DNA from: 13-2-20CM-66-19 sp963760225
GTDB lineage: Bacteria; Pseudomonadota; Gammaproteobacteria; Steroidobacterales; Steroidobacteraceae
DNA length: 64,000 nt
Assembly: GCA_963760225.1 (NCBI GenBank)
Contig: CAVXCD010000003.1
Location: 1,798,001 to 1,862,000 of the forward strand
Reading direction: 5' to 3'
How positions within the stretch are numbered: the first letter of the stretch is position 1; every line of letters begins with the position of its first letter. The position numbers and the translations under genes are program-made. Under the pieces are notes generated by a model, which saw nothing but the letters and a program-made list of their open reading frames with translations, searched no databases and had not been told where the DNA came from. Of this stretch, positions 34,521 to 44,731 are shown in pieces.

Positions 34521-34973
34521 TCACTCGAGCTTGAATTCGATCGTGTCCCAGCGCGTCGTATCCTCGTGACGCGCCTGGCGGCGGATCGCATCCACCAACG
34601 CGCGCTCGTCCCAGTCGATCACCTCGTTGGCCAGGTCGAGGATCGGCTTGGGCACGTCCTGGCGCACGCCGAACGGCCGCAGCAGCACTACCGGCTTGTG
34701 GCTCGCCTGTGCGAACAGCAGCTGGAAAGTCAGTAGTTCCTGGTGCGTGGCGAACAGGCTGGCCAGGCCGATCACCGCCTCGACTGGCGCGATCTGCCGC
34801 CGCAGATCCTCGCGCACGGCTTCCTTGTCCCCGGCCGGCGGGCGATCGGGCGTGCTGTAGTTGCGATAGAAGAAGTTGCGCGCGCTCTCCAGGTACTCGA
34901 ACAGGCGCAGGTAATCGTCGCTCGCCTGCCAGGCATGCGTGACGAACAGCCGGAGCGGGTTGGCCTGCGACAT
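34521..34973 (-). CDS. Stand-alone ThsB/MTH538-type TIR-like domain protein
   Basis: The 150-residue protein is essentially one domain. LRLFVTHAWQASDDYLRLFE is the first strand and loop of the TIR-like (ThsB, formerly DUF1863) fold. ESARNFFYRNYSTPDRP, VREDLRRQIAPVEAVIGLAS and KPVVLLRPFG complete the recognisable core. In Thoeris defence, ThsB proteins make cyclic ADP-ribose-type signals that activate ThsA; other homologues have no known role. No ThsA (SIR2 or other effector) gene lies nearby. The start at 34973 (MSQANPLRLF) is chosen from the domain boundary; the frame extends upstream without homology. It is divergent from the phosphatase/nuclease-family gene at 35137. Confidence 0.72.
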   Translation of the reverse strand: MSQANPLRLFVTHAWQASDDYLRLFEYLESARNFFYRNYSTPDRPPAGDKEAVREDLRRQIAPVEAVIGLASLFATHQELLTFQLLFAQASHKPVVLLRPFGVRQDVPKPILDLANEVIDWDERALVDAIRRQARHEDTTRWDTIEFKLE

Positions 34974-35136
34974 GGCGCGAGTCTCGCACAAGGGCTCGGA
35001 CGGCGAAACCGGCACAGCGCACCCGCCGGGCTGACGCGGCTGTGCGTCGGCGGCGCGCCGCAGCAGCGCCACGCGCTGCGCGCGGGCGCGATAGAATGGC
35101 TGCTTCCCGACTTCCACGGCCAAGTTCTCCCCACAG

Positions 35137-35904
35137 GTGCGACTCCTCCTCTACAACATCCGCTACGCGACCGGCACCGGGCCGGCGTTCCATCTGCCGC
35201 TGCCAGGAGCCGGCTACCTGCGCAGCAACCGCAAGGTGCTCGGCGGCATCACCGAGTTCATCCGCGCGGAGCACCCGGACGTGGTGGGCCTCATCGAGGT
35301 GGACACCGGCTCGATCCGCAGCGGCCGGGTGAACCAGGCCGAGCACATCGCCCGGCAGCTCGGCCACTATTCCACCTACCAGTGCAAGTACGGCACCGGC
35401 TCGATCAACCAGTTCATGCCCATCGTGCGCAAACAGGGCAACGCGTTCCTGTCCGCGCCCAACGTGCACGGCGAGCGCTTCCACTACTTCGACATGGGCA
35501 TCAAGCGGCTGATCATCGAGCTGGAGCTGTCGGACGTGTGCGTGTTCCTGGTGCACCTGTCGGTGAAGTTCCGCCACCGGCAGTACCAGCTGCGCTCGCT
35601 GCACGACCTGATCGTGCAGTCAGCCAAGCCGGTGATCGTGGCGGGCGACTTCAATACCTTCTGGGGCACGCACGAGATCTACCTGTTCATGCGCGCAGCC
35701 GGCCTGCGCAGCGCCAATACCGCCGGGCTGCCGTCATTCCCGGCGCGGGTGCCGCGCATCGAGCTGGACTTCATCCTGGTGACCGAGGGGATCGAGGTGA
35801 GTGATTTTCGCGTGCCGGACGTGCGCTTCTCCGATCACCGCCCGCTGGTGTGCGATTTCCGGGTGCGCGCCGGGGCTTCGGTACGCGCCGTCTCGGCGGC
35901 CTGA
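35137..35904 (+). CDS. Endonuclease/exonuclease/phosphatase-family protein
   Basis: The 255-residue protein has the EEP fold motifs in order: LLLYNIRYATG, the metal-binding Glu in VVGLIEVDTGS, a His in FLVHLSVKFRHRQ, the Asp/Asn pair in VAGDFNTFWG, and the terminal catalytic SDHRPL. No signal peptide or membrane segment is present, so a cytoplasmic phosphodiesterase or phosphatase is expected. Family members range from DNA repair nucleases to lipid phosphatases, so the substrate is open. A GTG start is used because the family homology begins immediately after it. The FadJ-like gene follows after 28 bases, so the two may be one transcript. Confidence 0.87.
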   Translation: MRLLLYNIRYATGTGPAFHLPLPGAGYLRSNRKVLGGITEFIRAEHPDVVGLIEVDTGSIRSGRVNQAEHIARQLGHYSTYQCKYGTGSINQFMPIVRKQGNAFLSAPNVHGERFHYFDMGIKRLIIELELSDVCVFLVHLSVKFRHRQYQLRSLHDLIVQSAKPVIVAGDFNTFWGTHEIYLFMRAAGLRSANTAGLPSFPARVPRIELDFILVTEGIEVSDFRVPDVRFSDHRPLVCDFRVRAGASVRAVSAA

Positions 35905-35932
35905 GGCGGCCGCGGCGCCAGGAGCGGAAACC

Positions 35933-37984
<2,052 letters not shown>

Positions 37985-38085
37985 CGCGCCTCAAGTGGCC
38001 GGAAGACCCTGTGCTACCATCCAACGGGCATCACGCCGCAGCACACGCGGTTGCGGATGTAGCTCCTTGAAGGTTACGGGAAACG

Positions 38086-39174
38086 ATGTCCGAAGAGCAG
38101 GCTGCCTCAGTTCAGTTGCTACGCACGTTCGCGCCGCTCGACGCGATGAAGCGCGACAACCTCGCGGCGCTCGCCAAGAAGGTGAGCGTGCGCACACTGT
38201 CGACCGGGCGCGTGCTGTTCACCAAGGGCGACAGCGACAAGCGCACCGTGTGGCTGGTGAGCGGCGCCGTCGAGATCGATGACGGCGAGCACAACCTGTC
38301 GGTAGTGCGCGGCGGCACCCCCGAGGCGCGCAACCCGCTCTCCCCGCACCTGCCGCGGCGCGTGACGGTGCGCGCGATGGACGACATCAGCTACCTGTCG
38401 ATCGACAGCGACCTGCTGGACGTCATGATCACCTGGGATCAGACCGGTAGCTACGAAGTCGAGGAACTGCAGGCACAGCTGCAGAGCGCCGGATCTGACG
38501 ACTGGATGACGACGCTGCTGCAGACCAACGCCTTCCACCGCATTCCGCCCGCCAACATCCAGGCAATCTTCCAGCGCCTGCAGCGCGTGCCGTGCAAGGC
38601 TGGCGAGGTGGTGATCAAGCAGGGCGCCGAGGGCGACTACTTCTACATCATCGTCAACGGCAAGTGCGCGGTGACGCGCGAGACCCCGCTGAGCCGCGAG
38701 GGCATCAAGCTTGCCGAGCTCGGCGTCGGCGACACCTTCGGCGAAGAGGCGCTGATCGCCGAGGCCAAGCGCAACGCCACCGTCACCATGATCACCGACG
38801 GGGTGCTGATGCGGCTCAACAAGCAGGATTTCCGCGAGCTGATGAACGAGCCGCTGCTGCAGTGGGTCCTGCCGGAGGCGGCGCGCAAGCTGGTCACCGA
38901 TCGCGGCGCGCGCTGGCTCGACGTACGCCTGCCGAGCGAGCACCAGAATCTTGCCATCGAGGGCTCCATCAACGTGCCGCTGTACCTGGTGCGCCTCAAG
39001 CTCTCGACGCTCGATCGCAACCTCCCCTACATCGCCTACTGCGACACCGGGCGGCGCAGCTCCGCCGCGGCCTACATCCTGGTCGAGCGCGGCTTCGACG
39101 CCTATGTTCTCAAGGGCGGCCTGAGCAACACCGGGCTACCGCTGACGCGCGGCGGCACGGCCGACAAGCCCTAG
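38086..39174 (+). CDS. Double cyclic-nucleotide-binding domain protein fused to rhodanese
   Basis: The 362-residue protein has two cNMP-binding beta-rolls followed by a rhodanese domain. Residues about 10-115 form a first roll with no G-E-x-A box (RNPLSPHLPRRVTVRAMDD), so it is probably non-binding. The second roll (about 140-260) has the phosphate-binding cassette FGEEALIAEAKRNATVTM, with the Glu and Arg needed for cAMP or cGMP. The rhodanese part (about 270-355) has the active-site Cys in IAYCDTGRRSSAAAY. No DNA-binding domain or signal peptide is present. Architecture suggests nucleotide-controlled sulfur transfer or a scaffold; the role is unknown. It is separated from fadJ by 101 bases. 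Confidence 0.88.
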   Translation: MSEEQAASVQLLRTFAPLDAMKRDNLAALAKKVSVRTLSTGRVLFTKGDSDKRTVWLVSGAVEIDDGEHNLSVVRGGTPEARNPLSPHLPRRVTVRAMDDISYLSIDSDLLDVMITWDQTGSYEVEELQAQLQSAGSDDWMTTLLQTNAFHRIPPANIQAIFQRLQRVPCKAGEVVIKQGAEGDYFYIIVNGKCAVTRETPLSREGIKLAELGVGDTFGEEALIAEAKRNATVTMITDGVLMRLNKQDFRELMNEPLLQWVLPEAARKLVTDRGARWLDVRLPSEHQNLAIEGSINVPLYLVRLKLSTLDRNLPYIAYCDTGRRSSAAAYILVERGFDAYVLKGGLSNTGLPLTRGGTADKP

Positions 39175-39222
39175 CGCGCTCGCGATGAGCGCAACGGGAA
39201 GCGAGGCGAACCCGCCCCGCCC

Positions 39223-39618
39223 CTACATGGTGTGCGTGGCTTTGTCGCCCGACAGGGCGCCGGCGAGGTAGGTCTCGATCTTCTTCTGCGTCTGGCCGCG
39301 ATCCTGGTCGCTGAACTGCACGCCGATCCCCGCGGTGCGCTTGCCCTGGTTGCCCTGGGCCCCCTTGGGGGTCACCCAGATGACGCGCCCGGCGACCGGC
39401 AGTTTCTCGTCCTCGCCCATGAGGTTCAGCAGCATGAAGACCTCATCCCCCAGGCGGTAGTTGCTGTTGGTGGGAATGAACAGGCCGCCGTTCTTCACGA
39501 ACGGCATATAGGCCAGATACAAGGCGCTCTTGTCCTTGATGGTCAAGGTCAACAGCCCCGGCTTGTTTCCTGATCGCAAAGTCCTGTCCCCGCCCAGATG
39601 TGCCGGTCTTGCATTCAT
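39223..39618 (-). CDS. pilZ: PilZ domain protein
   Basis: The 131-residue protein has a single PilZ domain: LTLTIKDKSALYLAYMPFV, GGLFIPTNSNYRLGDEVFML, KLPVAGRVIWVTPKG and AGIGVQFSD. It lacks the R-x3-R c-di-GMP arginine pair at the N terminus, as does true PilZ of Pseudomonas and Xanthomonas, which works in pilus biogenesis by binding PilB and FimX. It is the last gene of the tmk-holB operon, the same position as in many Gammaproteobacteria. The ATG has AGGGGA upstream. Confidence 0.9.
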   Translation of the reverse strand: MNARPAHLGGDRTLRSGNKPGLLTLTIKDKSALYLAYMPFVKNGGLFIPTNSNYRLGDEVFMLLNLMGEDEKLPVAGRVIWVTPKGAQGNQGKRTAGIGVQFSDQDRGQTQKKIETYLAGALSGDKATHTM

Positions 39619-39643
39619 CCATGTCCCCTGCGCCGCGCCCCCG

Positions 39644-40663
39644 TTACGGGGGCGTCAGCCGCCTGAAAAGAGCCTCGAGTGCCAGTCCCCGGTTGAGTGG
39701 TACGTCGAACGTTGCGCGCAATTCGCGCACCTGGTCAACCAGTGCGAAAAGCTCGCGTATATTCAAGAACGCGCCCGCCCCTGACAAGTAGGGGGCAGGC
39801 CGCACTTCCGTGAAAAAGGCCGTGTCCCGCCCGCTGCGGCAAATACGTTCTGTGAGCCAATTCTCAAAGCATCGCAGCCGCAAGGGCAGCTCGGAGCGCG
39901 CCCAGCGCTCGGCCGCAGCCACCGGATCGGTGGCGCCCTGGGCGAGCGCCTCGAGCGTGTGCTGCGCGTCCGTGCCGATCTGCGCCACGGCCGCAGGATC
40001 GCTCTGGGCGGCGAGCAGCGGCGCCTCGCCGAGGGCGTCGAGCGCCCCCTCCCAGGCGCCCGGGCCGCGCACCGCCGTGAGCCACTCGAGCGCCGCGGCA
40101 CGTGCGGGGGCGGCAATGCGCAGCCGCTGGCAGCGGCTCAGGATCGTGGCCGGGAGCCTCCCCGGGCTCACCGCCACCAGCACCAGTAAGGTGCGCGCCG
40201 GGGGCTCTTCGAGGGTCTTCAGCAGGGCATTTGCCGCAAAACGGTTGAGCGCATCGGCCGGGCTCACCAGGGCCACCTTGTAGCCCCCGCCGTGGCTCGT
40301 CAGGGCCAGCTCCTGCGACAGCTCGCGCACCTGCTCGATGCGCAGTTGCTGCGAATTGTCCAGCGGTCGCACCAGCGTGAAGTCCGGGTGCTGCAACGCT
40401 GCCACGCGGCGGCAAGCGACGCACACCCCGCACGGCGGCGCGGCGCGCGCGCACAGCAGCAGTTGCGCCGTCCAGATCGCCAGCCACTCCCCGCCGGTGC
40501 CCGCGGCTTCGTGGATGAGGAGCGCGTGCGGCATGCGTCCAGCGGCGTGTGCCGCAGCGAGCGCCTGCATGTGCTGGCTCAGCCAGGGGGGCATCGGCCC
40601 GAAGGGCGTCAGCGCCTCGGCCGGCGTGCCCGTGGAAGTGGAGTTGCCGCCCGTGGTGCTCAT
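39644..40663 (-). CDS. holB: DNA polymerase III delta' subunit
   Basis: The 339-residue clamp-loader subunit lacks the ATPase Lys but keeps the AAA+ fold: HALLIHEAAGTGGEWLA, the zinc-finger cysteines in CARAAPPCGVCVACRR, HPDFTLVRP, and LNRFAANALLKTLEEPPA (sensor region). The C-terminal domain is helical. It is part of the DnaX complex that loads the beta clamp. Its ATG overlaps the tmk stop (ATGA), and the order tmk-holB-pilZ is conserved in Gammaproteobacteria. Confidence 0.94.
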   Translation of the reverse strand: MSTTGGNSTSTGTPAEALTPFGPMPPWLSQHMQALAAAHAAGRMPHALLIHEAAGTGGEWLAIWTAQLLLCARAAPPCGVCVACRRVAALQHPDFTLVRPLDNSQQLRIEQVRELSQELALTSHGGGYKVALVSPADALNRFAANALLKTLEEPPARTLLVLVAVSPGRLPATILSRCQRLRIAAPARAAALEWLTAVRGPGAWEGALDALGEAPLLAAQSDPAAVAQIGTDAQHTLEALAQGATDPVAAAERWARSELPLRLRCFENWLTERICRSGRDTAFFTEVRPAPYLSGAGAFLNIRELFALVDQVRELRATFDVPLNRGLALEALFRRLTPP

Positions 40664-41310
40664 GCGTGCGCGGCTCTGGCGCGCAGCTCCGCCAGCACGG
40701 CGCCGATCTGTACCTCGACACGCTCGAGCGGTTCGGTTGCATCGACCAGCTGAAAGCGCGCCGGCTCGCAGCGCGCAAGCCCCAGATACCCCGAGCGCAC
40801 CTTCTCGAAGAATTCGAGCGTCTCCACCTCAAAGCGATCGGCATTGGCCGCGCCGTGCTGGCGCGTGCGGGCGCGCGCCAGTCCGAGCGGCACCGGCAGG
40901 TCGAGCAGCAGGGTGCAGTCGGGCGCGAGCTGCGGGTGCACCGCGTGCGCCAGCGCCTCGATCAGCGCGGCATCGACGCCACGGCCGCTGCCCTGGTAGG
41001 CGCGCGTCGCGTCGGTGAAGCGATCGCATACCACCCACTCGCCGCGCTCGAGCGCCGGGGTGATGAGATTGGCGACGTGCAGTGCGCGCGCGGCGAACAT
41101 CAGCAGCGTCTCGGTGAGCGCCGAGAGCGGCTCGGGCCCGCGCTCGAGCACGATGTGCCGCACGCGCTCGGCGAGTGGCGTGCCGCCCGGCTCGCGCGTC
41201 GAGCGCACCGTGATCCCTGCGCGCTCGAGCTCGCTGCAGATGAACCGTGCGACGGTCGTCTTGCCGGCGCCCTCGATGCCCTCGAGCGTAATGAAGAACC
41301 CGCGCCTCAT
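40660..41310 (-). CDS. tmk: Thymidylate kinase
   Basis: The 216-residue protein has the P-loop LEGIEGAGKTT, the DR motif in VCDRFTDATRAYQG and the lid region LARARTRQHGAANADRFE. It phosphorylates dTMP to dTDP for DNA synthesis. It overlaps mltG upstream and holB downstream by 4 bp each. Length is normal. Confidence 0.95.
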   Translation of the reverse strand: MRRGFFITLEGIEGAGKTTVARFICSELERAGITVRSTREPGGTPLAERVRHIVLERGPEPLSALTETLLMFAARALHVANLITPALERGEWVVCDRFTDATRAYQGSGRGVDAALIEALAHAVHPQLAPDCTLLLDLPVPLGLARARTRQHGAANADRFEVETLEFFEKVRSGYLGLARCEPARFQLVDATEPLERVEVQIGAVLAELRARAAHA

Positions 41311-42431
41311 GGCGGGCGCCGTCCCTGGCCGGCGGTTGCGCCCGGGGCGACGGGCGGGTCCGCATCCGCGCCGGCCGCGTGGTGCGCGGCGGCACGCTGC
41401 GCGCGGCGCAAGCGCGTGAGATAGGTCTGCACCGCGGAATTATGCTCTTCGAGCGTGTCCGAGAAATGGTGCGCGCCATCGCCGAGCCCGCTGGCCACGA
41501 AATACAGTGCCCCGGTCTGCGCCGGCTGTACGCTCGCCAGCAGCGCTTCGCGTCCCGGCAGCGCGATCGGAGTGGGCGGAAGCCCCTCGCGCGTGTAGGT
41601 GTTGTAGGGCGTGTCCTGCGTGAGGTCGCGCGTATGGATGCTGCCGTCGTAGCTCACGCCGAGCCCGTAGATCACGGTGGGGTCCGACTGCAGGCGCATC
41701 CCCAGGCGCAGGCGGTTGACGAAAACCCCGGCGATCAGCGCACGCTCGCTCTTGAGCGCCGCCTCCTTCTCCACGATCGAAGCGAGGATCAGCGCCTCGT
41801 ACGGGGTCGCGAGCGGCAGTCCCGCGCTGCGCTCCTGCCACGCCGCAGCCAGCGCGCGCTGCATGGCATCGTAGGCTTGCCCGAGGATGGCGAGGTCGGG
41901 CGTGCCGGCGGCAAAGCGGTAGGTGTCGGGAAAGAATTCACCTTCCGCCGCCTGCCCCGCATGCCCGAGCGCCGCCATGACCTGCGCGGCGGTGCTCGTG
42001 CCGAGCGTGTGCGCCACGCGCGGCTGCTGCTCGAGCGCTGCGCGGAAGTCGGCGAACGTCGCCCCCTCGACGATGGTGAGCTGCTCGAGAATCACCTTGC
42101 CGCTTTCGAGGAGCGCGAGAATCTCGGCCGGGCTCGCGTGCGCGGGGATCTCATACGCTCCGGCCTGCACCCGCGGCGCACGCCCGTGCAGGCGCAGGTA
42201 CCACTGCACCGCGCGCGCGTCATGCACGCTGCCGGCCGCCGCGAGCCGCGTCAGCACGTTGCGCAGGCTCAGCCCGGGCTCGATGTCGATGCGCGCGCTG
42301 GCCGCAGCGGGTCCGGGCGCGTGGTACTCGCGCTCCAGCCATGCGTAGCCGGCGGCGCCGGCCAGCGCGCCGAGCAGCACCAGCACCGTCACGGCAGCGA
42401 GCAGCACCTTGAGGCCGCGGCCGGCGGCCAT
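41307..42431 (-). CDS. mltG: Endolytic murein transglycosylase MltG
   Basis: The 374-residue protein has an N-terminal membrane anchor (VLLAAVTVLVLLGALAGAAGYAW), a LysM-like region (LEQLTIVEGATFADFRAAL) and the YceG/MltG catalytic domain. The presumed catalytic Glu lies in LILASIVEKEAALKSE, followed by RLRLGMRLQSDPTVIYG and YNTYTREGLPPTPIALPG. It cleaves nascent peptidoglycan strands near the membrane. A 35-residue Ala/Pro/His-rich tail extends the usual C terminus. It overlaps pabC by one base and tmk by four. Confidence 0.95.
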   Translation of the reverse strand: MAAGRGLKVLLAAVTVLVLLGALAGAAGYAWLEREYHAPGPAAASARIDIEPGLSLRNVLTRLAAAGSVHDARAVQWYLRLHGRAPRVQAGAYEIPAHASPAEILALLESGKVILEQLTIVEGATFADFRAALEQQPRVAHTLGTSTAAQVMAALGHAGQAAEGEFFPDTYRFAAGTPDLAILGQAYDAMQRALAAAWQERSAGLPLATPYEALILASIVEKEAALKSERALIAGVFVNRLRLGMRLQSDPTVIYGLGVSYDGSIHTRDLTQDTPYNTYTREGLPPTPIALPGREALLASVQPAQTGALYFVASGLGDGAHHFSDTLEEHNSAVQTYLTRLRRAQRAAAHHAAGADADPPVAPGATAGQGRRPP

Positions 42432-43315
42432 CAGCCATCCCTCACATGAGCGGCGGCGAGGTCGCCGCTGAGGAGTGGCGCGAGGAGCGCCTGCAGCCGC
42501 CGGGTGAGCGCACCGACGCTGAGCGCACGGCCGGCGAGCTCGCGTACCGGGCGGATGCCGGTGAGCGCGTTGGTGAGAAAGAGCTCGCGCGCCGCGGCCA
42601 GCTCCGGCTCACCGAGCAGGCACTCCTCGCGGGCAATGCCCGCCTCATGCGCGGCCTGCAGGACCACCGCGCGCATGACACCGGCCACGCCGCAGCGCTC
42701 GAGGCGCGGGGTGAGCAGGCGTTCGCCGTGCACCAGGAACACGTTGCTCATGGTGCCCGACACGAGCGCTCCGGAGCTCGAGAACAGCAGTGCCTCGTGG
42801 ATGCCCGGGTCGCTCCACTCGCGCCGCGCCAGCACCTGCTCGAGACGATTGCAATGCTTAAGTCCCGCGAGCATTGGGTTCTCGCCGAGGCGCAGCGCGG
42901 CCACGCGCACCCGCACCCCCTCGCGGGCGAGCAGCGGATCATCGGGCGGCCAGGCGTAGCGCAGCAGGATGCGGTGCGGCTGCTCGCGCCCTGTCAGCCC
43001 ATAGCCGCGCGCCAGCGCCTCGCCCCGCGTCAGCAGCACCTTGACGATCGCCCTTGAAGTGCCCGCGGCCAGCCGCCGTACCTCGTCGGCGAGCGGGCTG
43101 AGCTCGGGTAGTCCGATGCCCAGCCGCGTGCAGCCGTGCGCGAGGCGCGCCAGGTGCCGCTCGAGAAAGCGCGGACCTCCGCCGAGACAGGCGATGGTCT
43201 CGAACAGGCCGTCACCGTAGTGAAGCGCGCGCTCGAGAAGTGATACCTGGGTCGCTGGGCGCCCATCGAGCCACACGAGCTCGGGCGCTGCGCCGGCTGC
43301 GGCGGTCTCAGGCAC
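42431..43315 (-). CDS. pabC: 4-amino-4-deoxychorismate lyase
   Basis: The 294-residue PLP enzyme of fold type IV releases pyruvate from 4-amino-4-deoxychorismate to give p-aminobenzoate for folate. Key regions are LERALHYGDGLFETIA, the PLP Lys in AGLKHCNRLEQVLAR, and LFSSSGALVSGTMSNVFLVH. The GTG start at 43315 lies in GTGCCTGA, which overlaps the pabB stop. The longer ORF upstream reads into pabB and is not used. Confidence 0.93.
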   Translation of the reverse strand: MPETAAAGAAPELVWLDGRPATQVSLLERALHYGDGLFETIACLGGGPRFLERHLARLAHGCTRLGIGLPELSPLADEVRRLAAGTSRAIVKVLLTRGEALARGYGLTGREQPHRILLRYAWPPDDPLLAREGVRVRVAALRLGENPMLAGLKHCNRLEQVLARREWSDPGIHEALLFSSSGALVSGTMSNVFLVHGERLLTPRLERCGVAGVMRAVVLQAAHEAGIAREECLLGEPELAAARELFLTNALTGIRPVRELAGRALSVGALTRRLQALLAPLLSGDLAAAHVRDG

Positions 43316-44675
43316 CGCCGGCTCCGAGTGCGGCCAGGAGTCCGCGCGCCTTGGCGCGCGTCTCCTCGAGCTCCCGGTGCGGATCGGAGTCCGCGACGAT
43401 GCCCGCGCCGGCACGAAAGTCGAGCTGTTGGCCGCTGAGCGTCATGGTGCGGATGAGGATGTTCAGATCAAGGTTGCCCCCGCGGGTGAGGTAGCCGAGC
43501 GAGCCGGTATAGGCCCCGCGCCCTGCGCCCTCGAGCTCGGCGATGATCTGCATGCAGCGAAACTTAGGACACCCGGTGATCGTGCCGCCGGGAAATACTG
43601 CGCGCAATGCCCCGATCGGGCTCACCTCGGGCCGCAGGCGCCCGCTGACGTTGGAGACGATGTGATGCACGTGCTGGTAGGACTCGATGGTCATGAGCTC
43701 ATCGACCTGCACGGTGCCCGCCTCGCACACGCGCCCGAGGTCGTTGCGCTCCAGGTCAATCAGCATGATGTGCTCGGCGCGCTCCTTCGGATGCGCGGCC
43801 AGCTCGCTCATCTCGCGCCGCTCGGCATCGGGTCGGCGGCTGCGCGGGCGGGTGCCGGCGATCGGCCGCGTATCGATGTGCCGCCCCTGCACACGCACCA
43901 GCCGCTCGGGCGAGGAGCTCAGGATCGCGACACCGCGCCACTGCGCGAGCGCCGCAAATGGCGCGGGATTCGCCGCGCACAGCCGCTCGTAGAGCGCCGC
44001 GACGCAGGCACTGCGCGCGGCGGCGCCCGGCGCGAGCGGCTCGAGCACGACCTCCCAGGGACGCGACAGGTTGGCCTGGTAAATGTCCCCGGCCGCCACG
44101 TACTGCTTGGCGCGCTCGACACGCGCGAGGTAGGCAGCCGGGGCTTCCTCGGAGACGCCCGCCAGCCGCACGGCAGCGCCACTGCTGTCCGCCTGCGCCG
44201 CCGCGCGGGCATCGGCGACGATGCGCTCGAGCGCCGCTTCCGCCCCGGGCTCGGCCACTGCGTAGACGCGTTGCCGTTCCAGCTCGTGCACCAGCGCGCA
44301 GCGGGTGCGCAGCGCGAACGACTGCCAGGGGAGTGGCGTGCGCGGCAGCTTGAGATGCGGCTCGATCTCCTGCGCCAGCTCGTAGCCGAGGAACAGCGCC
44401 CAGCCACCGGCGAACAGCAGCGCGGGCTCCTCCTCCCCCACGCCGGCACATCGTTCGCTCAGCCACCAGTCCTCGAGCGCTGCGAGGAACCCCGGACCGC
44501 GCGGGGTGAAGCCCTCGGCGCCCAACTGCCCGTCGGCGCCGAGCCACAGCGCCGCCTCGGGCTCGGCGAGCAGTACGCTGGCGCGGCTCAACGGGCCGCT
44601 CGCCGCACTGTCAAGCAGCAGCGGATACCGTGCCGGTTGCCAGGCCGCCAGGTGCTGCAGCACCCGGGGAGGCAC
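43308..44675 (-). CDS. pabB: Aminodeoxychorismate synthase component I
   Basis: The protein has about 455 residues. The chorismate-binding core contains AAGDIYQANLSRPWEV, SSSPERLVRVQGRHIDTRPIAGT, MLIDLERNDLGRVCEAG, SYQHVHHIVSNVSGRL and FPGGTITGCPKFRCMQ. It adds ammonia to chorismate together with a glutamine amidotransferase (PabA), which is not seen here. The start is uncertain: no ATG lies between the fabF stop (44732) and the first homologous residues, so GTG at 44675 is given. A CTG or a start inside fabF is possible. Its position between fabF and pabC is not the common one. Confidence 0.92.
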   Translation of the reverse strand: MPPRVLQHLAAWQPARYPLLLDSAASGPLSRASVLLAEPEAALWLGADGQLGAEGFTPRGPGFLAALEDWWLSERCAGVGEEEPALLFAGGWALFLGYELAQEIEPHLKLPRTPLPWQSFALRTRCALVHELERQRVYAVAEPGAEAALERIVADARAAAQADSSGAAVRLAGVSEEAPAAYLARVERAKQYVAAGDIYQANLSRPWEVVLEPLAPGAAARSACVAALYERLCAANPAPFAALAQWRGVAILSSSPERLVRVQGRHIDTRPIAGTRPRSRRPDAERREMSELAAHPKERAEHIMLIDLERNDLGRVCEAGTVQVDELMTIESYQHVHHIVSNVSGRLRPEVSPIGALRAVFPGGTITGCPKFRCMQIIAELEGAGRGAYTGSLGYLTRGGNLDLNILIRTMTLSGQQLDFRAGAGIVADSDPHRELEETRAKARGLLAALGAGGA

Positions 44676-44731
44676 ATCGAGCTCGCGGACGAGAGGTGCG
44701 CGCGTGGCGGCGGTCCGCTTCAGGTGGCGCT

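Noticed and set aside
34521..34973. Thoeris defence system
   Set aside because: Only a ThsB-like domain is present; no ThsA gene with SIR2, SLOG or other effector domain is found within this window.
34195..35604. Long leftward frame across the TIR-like and EEP-family genes
   Set aside because: It overlaps genes with clear motifs on both strands and shows shadow composition.
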